Source of the DNA: Acidobacteriota bacterium
GTDB taxonomy: Bacteria > Acidobacteriota > Terriglobia > Bryobacterales > Bryobacteraceae
NCBI GenBank assembly: GCA_016201205.1
Contig: JACQDF010000222.1
Location: 1-40,531, forward strand
Reading direction: 5' to 3'
DNA: 40,531 nt
Within the stretch, counting starts at the first letter, position 1. Every line of letters starts with the position of its first letter. Positions 34,772 through 40,531 of this stretch are shown in pieces. The position numbers were made by a program, and so were the translations under genes. The notes below the pieces were generated by a model. That model saw only the letters and a program-made list of their open reading frames with translations, was not told where the DNA came from and made no database searches.

Positions 34772-35094
34772 CCGCGCGGCTCGGAAGCGCTTTCTGAGCC
34801 GCGCGCGTCAGCAAGCGGTCCCGAACGGCTGGCAACGTTATTCCGTGACAGGTCCTTGCGTCCGTAGAACGCCTCCAGGATCTCATCCGGCAATGGCTCA
34901 AAAAACTCGGGAGGAATGGTGAATTGGCCCCTAGCCGATCCAATGACCCGCTTCACCGGCTTGGGCTGCTGGATCGGTCGAATCTCGGCGATCGGCACGT
35001 TGCGCTTGCAGAGAATGATCGTCTCCCCCTTGGCCAGACGAGGAAGGTACTTGGAGAGATGGGTCTTGGCCTGGTGGATATTGAGCCGGATCAT
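34765..35094 (-). CDS. Phd/YefM-type antitoxin with repeat-derived tail
   Basis: 109 residues. The N-terminal part MIRLNIHQAKTHLSKYLPRL, then GETIILCKRNVPIAEIRP, is a Phd/prevent-host-death DNA-binding domain. The toxin-binding segment FEPLPDEILEAFYG ends near residue 78. Residues from about 82 on (including GPLADARGSESASEPRGL) come from the palindromic repeat, not from the family. The start at 35094 is chosen from the family N-terminus and a TATTAT box 6 nt upstream. Its PIN toxin survives only as a stub after the repeat. The gene interrupts the pyrimidine cluster between hydantoinase and permease. Confidence 0.8.
   Translation of the reverse strand: MIRLNIHQAKTHLSKYLPRLAKGETIILCKRNVPIAEIRPIQQPKPVKRVIGSARGQFTIPPEFFEPLPDEILEAFYGRKDLSRNNVASRSGPLADARGSESASEPRGL
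34773..34805. repeat. REP-like palindrome
   Basis: A 33-nt inverted repeat with arms CGCGCGGCTC and GAGCCGCGCG and a mostly paired interior around GAAGCGCTTTC. In the antitoxin frame it translates as part of ADARGSESASEPRGL, a peptide I recall as a recurrent by-product of REP-type repeats in Acidobacteria. It marks the deletion boundary of the toxin. Only one copy is visible in this window. Confidence 0.6.
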
Positions 35095-35100
35095 AGTTTG

Positions 35101-35106
35101 ATAATA
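35101..35106 (-). promoter_or_regulatory. -10-like box TATTAT of the antitoxin gene
   Basis: TATTAT ends 6 nt before ATG 35094; leaderless transcript expected. Confidence 0.45.
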
Positions 35107-35139
35107 AACTAACTTCCTGGTCCGGTTCAACCCCCTCCG

Positions 35140-36531
35140 TCATTTCCATGCCCCTCCGCGCGCCGCCCGCTTCAAAAACCGGCCGCGCCCGGCGCGCCCC
35201 AGGTAGCGGCCCCCTTCGACGAGGATCTCACCGCGCGAGATCACAGTGCGCGCGTTGCCCGTGACGCGGAAGCCTTCAAACATCGAGTAATCGACGCGCA
35301 TGTGATGGGTCTTGGCGCTGATGCTGTGCTCCTGATTCGGATCCCAGATCACGATGTCGGCATCGCTGCCGGCGGCCAGCTCGCCTTTGCGCGGATAGAG
35401 GCCGAACAGCTTTGCGGGCGTTGTCGAAACCAGCTCCACGAAACGGTTCAAGCTGATACGCCCTTCGTTGACGCCATGGTGATAGATGAGCTGAAGGCGA
35501 TTCTCGATCCCGGGGCCGCCGTTGGGAATCTTCGTGAAGTCGTCTTTGCCAATCGCCTTTTGATCCTCGAAGCAGAAGGGGCAGTGATCGGTGGAGACTA
35601 CTTGCAGATGGTCGTGTTTGAGGCCATCCCAGAGCTTGGGGAGATGGCTTTTCTCGCGAAGCGGCGGCGTAAAGACGTACTTGGCGCCTTCAAAGCCGGG
35701 ACGGGCGAGCTCGTCGACGGAAAGCAGCAGATACTGCGGGCAGGTTTCGGCGAAGGCCGGCAGGCCGCGATCGCGCGCCTCACGCACCTGATTGAGCGCG
35801 TCTTCCGACGACAGATGCACAATGTAGACGGGAACACCGGCGATTTCCGCCATCGCAATCGCGCGGTGCACCGCTTCGGCTTCCGCGGTGACAGGCCGGG
35901 TGAGCGCGTGATAGATCGGCGCTTTCTTTCCCTCGGCAAGAGCGCGCCGGATGATCACATCGATGACGCTGCCATTCTCGGCATGCATGCAGATGAGCGC
36001 TCCATTGCGGGCGGTTTGGGACAGCGCTTTGAAGATGGTCGCGTCGTCGACCATCAGCACGCCGGGATACGCCATGAACAGCTTGAAGCTCGAGACGCCT
36101 TCAGCCACCATCGAATCCATGTCTTCCAGCCCCGCATCCGGCAGGTCGGTGACGATCATGTGCAGGCCGTAGTCGATCGAGGCGCGGCCATCGGCTTTCT
36201 TCCACCAGAGATCGAGCGCCTGGCGCATTGTCATGCCGCGGGCCTGGATGGCGAAGTCGATCAGAGTGGTGGTGCCGCCGAAGGCGGCTGCTCGCGTGCC
36301 CGTCTCGAAATCATCGCTCGAAGTCGAGCCGCCGAAAGGCATGTCCAGATGCGTGTGGACATCGATGCCGCCGGGAAACACGAGCATGCCGGCGGCGTCG
36401 ATGACGCGCCGGGCAGTTTCCGGCGGGATGCCTGCGCGGACGTCGCGAATCGTCTCTCCGTCGATGAGGAGATCGGCGGCCAGAGTCTTTTCCGCGGTAA
36501 CAAGAGTGCCGTTTCGGATCAGCGTGGTCAT
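35140..36531 (-). CDS. hydA: dihydropyrimidinase / D-hydantoinase
   Basis: 463-residue amidohydrolase that opens dihydrouracil or dihydrothymine to N-carbamoyl-beta-amino acids. Metal ligands are visible: His59 and His61 in GGIDVHTHLDMPFGG, Lys150 (carbamylated in the family) in VSSFKLFMAYPG, His residues in CMHAENGSVID and YIVHLSSEDAL, and the Asp in VSTDHCPFCFED. Length and spacing match D-hydantoinases. Its ATG overlaps the PreA stop (ATGA), supporting co-translation with the reductase that makes its substrate. Confidence 0.95.
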   Translation of the reverse strand: MTTLIRNGTLVTAEKTLAADLLIDGETIRDVRAGIPPETARRVIDAAGMLVFPGGIDVHTHLDMPFGGSTSSDDFETGTRAAAFGGTTTLIDFAIQARGMTMRQALDLWWKKADGRASIDYGLHMIVTDLPDAGLEDMDSMVAEGVSSFKLFMAYPGVLMVDDATIFKALSQTARNGALICMHAENGSVIDVIIRRALAEGKKAPIYHALTRPVTAEAEAVHRAIAMAEIAGVPVYIVHLSSEDALNQVREARDRGLPAFAETCPQYLLLSVDELARPGFEGAKYVFTPPLREKSHLPKLWDGLKHDHLQVVSTDHCPFCFEDQKAIGKDDFTKIPNGGPGIENRLQLIYHHGVNEGRISLNRFVELVSTTPAKLFGLYPRKGELAAGSDADIVIWDPNQEHSISAKTHHMRVDYSMFEGFRVTGNARTVISRGEILVEGGRYLGRAGRGRFLKRAARGGAWK

Positions 36532-37865
36532 CGGGTCCCTCGAGTGATGCGTTCATGCCAGGTTTCAGCGGGCCGTCCGGTGTCGATTCGTTCCATGGTG
36601 ATGCAACCCTCGACGGGGCACACGAGCCAGCACAGGTTGCAGCCGACGCACTCCTGCTCATCCACCCGCGGGATGCGGAGAGCAGGCGTCGTCGAGGTAT
36701 CCACGCGCGGGACCAGCGGCGTTCGCGCAATGCGGTCGCGGCTCTGCTCGAGCAGCCGCTCCGGCGTGGGAACGCCTTCGATGTGAATGCATTGATGAGC
36801 GCCGTCCCAGCAGGCGATATAGCAGAGGTCGCAGCCGATGCAGAGCGCCGGATCGATGCGGGCGACGATCTTGTAGTTCAGATCGAGCGCGCCCCAGTCC
36901 ACCACCCGCGGCAGGCTGAGACCGCGAAAATCCTCGAGCCCGCGGAAACCTTTCTCGTCCATCCAGTTGCTGAGGCCCTCGATCATATCCTCGACGATGC
37001 GAAACCCATAATGCATCACCGCTGTGCAGACTTGCAGGCTGGTGCATCCGAGCAGCAGGAATTCGGCGGCGTCGCGCCAGGTGGCGATGCCTCCGATGCC
37101 GGAGACGGGCAGACGCACTTCCGGGTCTGAGCTGATCTGCTGCACCAGGTGCAAGGCGATCGGCTTGACGGCGGGCCCGCAATAGCCGCCGTGCGACGAC
37201 AGCCCGGCGACGTCAGGACGCGGCATGAAGCTGTCGAGATCGATGCCGGTGATCGAGTTGATGGTGTTGATGGCGGAAAGGCCGTCGGCGTCGCCCAGCC
37301 GCGCGGCCCGGGCGATGGTGCGGATATCAGAGATGTTCGGCGTCAGCTTGATAAGCACCGGCGTGCGCGCCACTTCCTTCACCCACCCGGTAATGAGAGT
37401 CGTGTACTCGGGCACCTGGCCGACGGCGCTCCCCATGCCGCGCTCGCTCATGCCGTGGGGGCAGCCGAAGTTGAGTTCGAGCCCGTCGGCGCCGGAGTCC
37501 TCGGCCCGGCGCACGATGTCGTGCCAGGTTTCGCGTTTCGACTCGACCATCAGCGAAGCGATCACCGCGTGGCGCGGATAGCGCTTCTTAACTTCGCTGA
37601 TCTCGCGGAAGTTGGTTTCGATGGGCCGGTCCGTGATGAGCTCGATATTGTTGAGCCCCATCATGCGCTGGCCGCTCCAGTCGATCGAGGAGTAGCGCGA
37701 GCTGACATTGACGATGGGCTCTCCGATGGTCTTCCAGACGGCGCCGCCCCAGCCTGCATCGAACGCGCGCATCACCTGATCGCCGCAGTTCGCGGGGGGG
37801 CCGGAGGCGAGCCAGAAGGGATTGGGCGATTGGATGCCGGCGAAGCGAGTGGTGAGGTCAGCCAT
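36528..37865 (-). CDS. preA: NAD-dependent dihydropyrimidine dehydrogenase, catalytic subunit
   Basis: 445 residues. The FMN barrel of the dihydroorotate dehydrogenase type comes first (MADLTTRFAGIQSPNPFWLA). It contains LELNFGCPHGMSERGMGSAV with Cys135 at the position of the catalytic Cys in mammalian DPD, AINTINSITGIDLDSFMP and ISGIGGIATWRDAAEFLLLG. Two 4Fe-4S motifs follow: CIGCDLCYIACWDG and CVGCNLCWLVCPVEGC. It reduces uracil and thymine with electrons passed from PreT. The start at 37865 has GAGGAA 5 nt upstream and fits the family; it overlaps preT by 8 nt. Confidence 0.95.
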   Translation of the reverse strand: MADLTTRFAGIQSPNPFWLASGPPANCGDQVMRAFDAGWGGAVWKTIGEPIVNVSSRYSSIDWSGQRMMGLNNIELITDRPIETNFREISEVKKRYPRHAVIASLMVESKRETWHDIVRRAEDSGADGLELNFGCPHGMSERGMGSAVGQVPEYTTLITGWVKEVARTPVLIKLTPNISDIRTIARAARLGDADGLSAINTINSITGIDLDSFMPRPDVAGLSSHGGYCGPAVKPIALHLVQQISSDPEVRLPVSGIGGIATWRDAAEFLLLGCTSLQVCTAVMHYGFRIVEDMIEGLSNWMDEKGFRGLEDFRGLSLPRVVDWGALDLNYKIVARIDPALCIGCDLCYIACWDGAHQCIHIEGVPTPERLLEQSRDRIARTPLVPRVDTSTTPALRIPRVDEQECVGCNLCWLVCPVEGCITMERIDTGRPAETWHERITRGTR

Positions 37866-39189
37866 GGAGTTCCTCGATGGCCTTTCCAATGCCAACCGCG
37901 GCACGCTTGCCTTCAGCGACGGAATCGACCACTTCGCGTCCGCCGTTGACGCAGTCGCCGGCGGCAAAGTAGCGCGGATTCGCCGTGCGTCCGGTTTCCA
38001 GATCGGCGACGACACATCCGTGGCGCAGCTCGAGGCGGCGGCATTGCGAGAGAAACTCGATCAGGCGAGACTGGCCGATCGACGGGATCACCATATCACA
38101 AGACAGGCGGAAATTGGAGCCTTCGATCGGGCGCGGCTGGCGGCGGCCCTTCTGGTCGGGCGGGCCCAGCTCCATGCGAACGCACTCGATGGCCTCGACC
38201 TCTTGGCCGCCGTGGATGGCGACGGGCTGCGTCAGCCAATGGAAACGGATGCCTTGCTGGCGGGCCAGCTCGACTTCGTGCTCGAAGGCCGGCATCTCCT
38301 TTTCGCTGCGCCGGTAGAGCAAGTGGACTTCTTCGGCGCCCAGCCGGCGCGAGGCTGCGGCTGCATCGATGGCCGTATTGCCGCCGCCCACGATGGCGAC
38401 CCGCCGGCCGATGTAGGCGCCGCCATTGGTCTTGTAGCCGGCGATGAAGCGCAAAGCGTCGACCACGCCAGCCAGATTCTCGCCGGGGATGCCCAAGGGA
38501 AGCGTCGGGCCCAGACCGACTCCAAGAAAAATGATGTCGAATTGCTTCTCTATTTCTTCAATGGACACTTCGCGCCCCACTTCGACGCCGAGACGGAACT
38601 CGACGCCCATGGCGCGCACAAGCTCCACTTCCTTGAGGCTGTCGGAGGGCCGCAGTTTGTACTCGGCGACGCCGTACGTATTGAGACCGCCCGCCAGCGG
38701 GCGTTTGTCAAAGACGGTGACGCCGAGGCCCTGGCGTCTCAGCTCCGCCGCGCAGGCCAGCGACGCGGGACCGGCGCCGATGCATGCGACACGGCCTCTG
38801 CGCCGCTCTCCCTCAAAAAGGCGCAGGCCTCGAGCGTAGAAATGGTCCATTGCGTGGCGTTGCAGGCGGCCGATCTCAATCGGACGCTTATGATAACGGT
38901 GCAGGACGCAGGCGCCCTCGCAGAGCACGTTCACCGGACAGACGCGCGAACAGCTCAGACCCAGAATATTTGCGTCCAGAATCGCAAAAGCCGAGCCGGT
39001 GAGGTTTCCGGTGGCGATTTTCTTGATGAAGCGCGGCACGTCGATGTGCGTCGGGCACGCATTGGTGCAGGGAGCGTCGAAGCAGTAGAGGCAGCGGGTG
39101 GCTTCCGCAATTGCCTCGTGAGGACCGAGCGGAGGATGAATCTCCGCAAAGCTGGCTTCGAACTCGCGGCTGGAAACGGGAGGGACCAT
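37858..39189 (-). CDS. preT: dihydropyrimidine dehydrogenase, NAD(P)H/FAD subunit
   Basis: 443 residues. An N-terminal cysteine-rich iron-sulfur domain (CLYCFDAPCTNACPTHIDVP, then LSCSRVCPVNVLCEGAC) is followed by the FAD fold (VACIGAGPASLACAAELRRQ, PLAGGLNTYGVAEYKLR), the NAD(P)H fold (VAIVGGGNTAIDAAAASRRL) and the C-terminal FAAGDCVNGGREVVDSVAEG. It transfers electrons from NAD(P)H to PreA. ATG 39189 lies 3 nt after the nitrilase stop. Corresponds to the N-terminal half of animal DPD. Confidence 0.95.
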   Translation of the reverse strand: MVPPVSSREFEASFAEIHPPLGPHEAIAEATRCLYCFDAPCTNACPTHIDVPRFIKKIATGNLTGSAFAILDANILGLSCSRVCPVNVLCEGACVLHRYHKRPIEIGRLQRHAMDHFYARGLRLFEGERRRGRVACIGAGPASLACAAELRRQGLGVTVFDKRPLAGGLNTYGVAEYKLRPSDSLKEVELVRAMGVEFRLGVEVGREVSIEEIEKQFDIIFLGVGLGPTLPLGIPGENLAGVVDALRFIAGYKTNGGAYIGRRVAIVGGGNTAIDAAAASRRLGAEEVHLLYRRSEKEMPAFEHEVELARQQGIRFHWLTQPVAIHGGQEVEAIECVRMELGPPDQKGRRQPRPIEGSNFRLSCDMVIPSIGQSRLIEFLSQCRRLELRHGCVVADLETGRTANPRYFAAGDCVNGGREVVDSVAEGKRAAVGIGKAIEELHG

Positions 39190-39192
39190 GGC

Positions 39193-40062
39193 TCAGGCCT
39201 TGACCAGCGCGTCGTACATGTCGGGGCGGCGGTCGCGAAAGAACTGCCACGTCTTGCGGACTTCGCCGATGAGGTCGAGATCGAGATCCGCGGTCAGCAC
39301 TTCGTCCTTGTCGCGCGAAGCCTGAGTGATGATCCGCCCTCGGGGATCGCAAAAATAACTCGAGCCATAGAACTCGCCGATGTTCCAGGGCGCCTCGACG
39401 CCGACGCGATTGATGGCGGCAATGAAATAGCCGTTGGCGACAGCGTGCGCAGGCTGCTCGAGTTTCCACAGATGCTCGCTCAGGCCGGCGACCGTGGCCG
39501 AGGGATTGAAGACAATCTCGGCGCCGTTCAGACCGAGCGCCCGCGCGCCTTCCGGAAAATGGCGGTCGTAGCAAATATAAACGCCGATGCGAGCGAATCC
39601 CAGATCGAAGACGGGATACCCCAGATTGCCTGGGCGGAAATAAAACTTTTCCCAGAAGCCGGGCGCGACGTGCGGGATATGAGTCTTGCGGTATTTCCCA
39701 AGATAGGCGCCGTCGGGACCGAGCACGGCGGCGGTGTTGTAATAGAGGCCCTCCTGCTCGCGTTCATACACGGGGACCACCAGGGCGATCTGGTGGCGGC
39801 GGGCGACGTCCTGCATCCGGCGCGTCGTGGGGCCGCCGGGCACTTGCTCGGTAAAGTCGTACCAGCGAGTCTGCTGCTCGGCGCAGAAATAGGGACCGTT
39901 AAACAATTCCTGCAAGCAGACGATGCGGGCGCCGGCATCGGCGGCCTGGCCGATGTAGCCGAGGTGCTTTTCGATCATCGCCTGCTTGATCTCGTCGAGC
40001 GAGAGACCCTGGGTGGGAACGCTGCCGGCCTGAATGAGCGAGCAGCGGACCAGACGAGGCAT
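39193..40062 (-). CDS. nitrilase-family N-carbamoyl-beta-alanine amidohydrolase
   Basis: 289-residue CN-hydrolase, probably cleaving N-carbamoyl-beta-alanine or -aminoisobutyrate to the beta-amino acid, CO2 and ammonia. The catalytic triad is visible: Glu52 in IVCLQELFNGPYFC, Lys126 in GKYRKTHIPH and Cys164 in GVYICYDRHFPEGA. LWKLEQPAHAVANGYFIAAI and NRVGVEAPWNIGEFYGSS are typical of beta-ureidopropionase-like members. Start 40062 has AAGGAGGT at a spacing of 9 nt. It is the first gene of the pyrimidine cluster. Another amide substrate is possible, but the neighbours favour this one. Confidence 0.9.
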   Translation of the reverse strand: MPRLVRCSLIQAGSVPTQGLSLDEIKQAMIEKHLGYIGQAADAGARIVCLQELFNGPYFCAEQQTRWYDFTEQVPGGPTTRRMQDVARRHQIALVVPVYEREQEGLYYNTAAVLGPDGAYLGKYRKTHIPHVAPGFWEKFYFRPGNLGYPVFDLGFARIGVYICYDRHFPEGARALGLNGAEIVFNPSATVAGLSEHLWKLEQPAHAVANGYFIAAINRVGVEAPWNIGEFYGSSYFCDPRGRIITQASRDKDEVLTADLDLDLIGEVRKTWQFFRDRRPDMYDALVKA

Positions 40063-40071
40063 CCGTTGGTT

Positions 40072-40096
40072 ACCTCCTTCCGATCGCCTTATTATG
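40072..40096 (-). promoter_or_regulatory. promoter and RBS of the pyrimidine-degradation operon
   Basis: CATAAT (40091-40096) as a -10-like box, followed by a full AAGGAGGT Shine-Dalgarno (40072-40079) 9 nt before ATG 40062. This gene has a true leader, unlike most others here. Confidence 0.5.
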
Positions 40097-40282
40097 CGAC
40101 GTTCAGGGGGCGGGACGCAAATATGCACCCGGAACGCCCAGACTCCCGTAGCGCATTTGACGCCAGGCTAACGAAGCGTTGCGGCGGACGGGCAAACACC
40201 GACCGCCGCTGGAGGCCAGGTCGTAAGGCTGCGCGGATCAACGCGAGTCGTGCTGGCGGCCACCTGACGAGCAATGGTTTCT

Positions 40283-40291
40283 TGTTACGCT
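40283..40291 (+). promoter_or_regulatory. extended -10 box TGTTACGCT
   Basis: TG-T-TACGCT ends 10 nt before ATG 40302; same pattern as other plus-strand promoters in the window. The rest of 40097-40301 contains no gene that I can support; a GCGGCGG / CCGCCGC inverted repeat lies at 40181-40209. Confidence 0.35.
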
Positions 40292-40301
40292 GAGGTCAGT
40301 A

Positions 40302-40531
40302 ATGGACACGTTCGCCGAAGGCTTCATACCAGGCTCCTTTCGGTTGCCAGGTGGCCCACTGCAGTTTGTGGGCGTGGGCACTAAGCCGCACCACACGCGG
40401 GCGATCCGAGGTGCGCTGCGCAGTTGGCAGAAGCTCGTACGCGGCTATCCGAGTCCAGTTACACATGATGCGGCAGAACTGGCGCGGCTGGCGTACAGCA
40501 AGTGGGCCTACTACCGCAGGGGACTCGAGAT
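40302..40531 (+). CDS. unknown protein, cut by right edge
   Basis: 76 codons visible, starting MDTFAEGFIPGSFRLPGG and later ALRSWQKLVRGYPSP and AELARLAYSKWAYYRRGLE. No family recognised. Support comes from the promoter-like box 10 nt upstream and an open frame to the edge. A competing minus-strand frame is also open from the edge to a stop at about 40299, ending KGAWYEAFGERVHY, so the coding strand is not certain. Confidence 0.35.
   Translation, partial: MDTFAEGFIPGSFRLPGGPLQFVGVGTKPHHTRAIRGALRSWQKLVRGYPSPVTHDAAELARLAYSKWAYYRRGLE

Noticed and set aside
34719..34943. 74-codon minus-strand ORF within the antitoxin/repeat region
   Set aside because: It is an alternative frame through the palindrome and antitoxin; the Phd and PIN frames explain the region.
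40166..40290. Possible integron attC site (GGCTAAC ... GCGTTGCGGCGGACG ... GCAATGG ... GTTACGC)
   Set aside because: The ends deviate from the attC core consensus, the two halves do not pair well over their length, no second site or integrase is visible, and the right part is better explained as an extended -10 box.

Overview
The window looks like a chromosome segment of an acidobacterium of the Bryobacter/Solibacter type. This rests on high GC, a large TonB-dependent receptor with an N-terminal carboxypeptidase-regulatory-like domain and many Tat signals of the RR(D/E)FL type. A DUF1800/DUF1501 pair, a DUF1080 protein, a Cys-type sulfatase, a GH29 fucosidase and a BACON-like Ig repeat fragment point the same way. 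The taxonomic call is inference from gene content.

Layout. 1-2640 is a mosaic of remnants: a dGTPase running off the left edge, a 76-aa protein, a both-ends-truncated BACON-like fragment, a 61-aa membrane ORF and a VapBC module with a truncated toxin. 2650-7911 (minus) is an operon of TonB-dependent receptor, Gfo/Idh oxidoreductase and sugar isomerase-like TIM barrel. 8230-9565 is the C-terminal third of another receptor (pseudogene). 9645-12474 (minus) holds a DUF2520 Rossmann protein overlapping uvrB. 12496-16233 (plus) is a four-gene chain joined by ATGA overlaps: membrane protein, Cys-nucleophile alpha/beta hydrolase, sugar-nucleotidyltransferase, alpha-L-fucosidase. tRNA-Lys follows. 16410-21422 (plus) is a second overlapping chain: lipoprotein, GT-C protein with discoidin-like tail, BadF-type kinase, secreted M20 peptidase. 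Then come pgk, an exported RraA-like protein, a convergent DUF1080 protein, a small cysteine-rich secreted protein, sulfatase, IclR regulator, aldo-keto reductase, an acidic 97-aa protein and the DUF1800/DUF1501 pair.

31791-40062 (minus) is a nearly complete reductive pyrimidine catabolism cluster: N-carbamoyl-beta-alanine amidohydrolase-like nitrilase, PreT, PreA, dihydropyrimidinase/hydantoinase, NCS1 permease and methylmalonate-semialdehyde dehydrogenase. A Phd-type antitoxin whose toxin was reduced to a C-terminal stub beside a palindromic repeat sits inside it. Only the beta-alanine aminotransferase is absent.

The most general signal is regulatory. Many start codons lack a Shine-Dalgarno sequence and instead have a -10-like hexamer (often extended, TGnTAnnnT) ending 6-12 nt before the start, which predicts leaderless or nearly leaderless mRNAs. 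The clearest case is the uvrB/membrane-protein divergence, where two -10 boxes overlap and the two start codons are 21 bp apart. Both toxin-antitoxin modules keep a full antitoxin frame but have a broken toxin.
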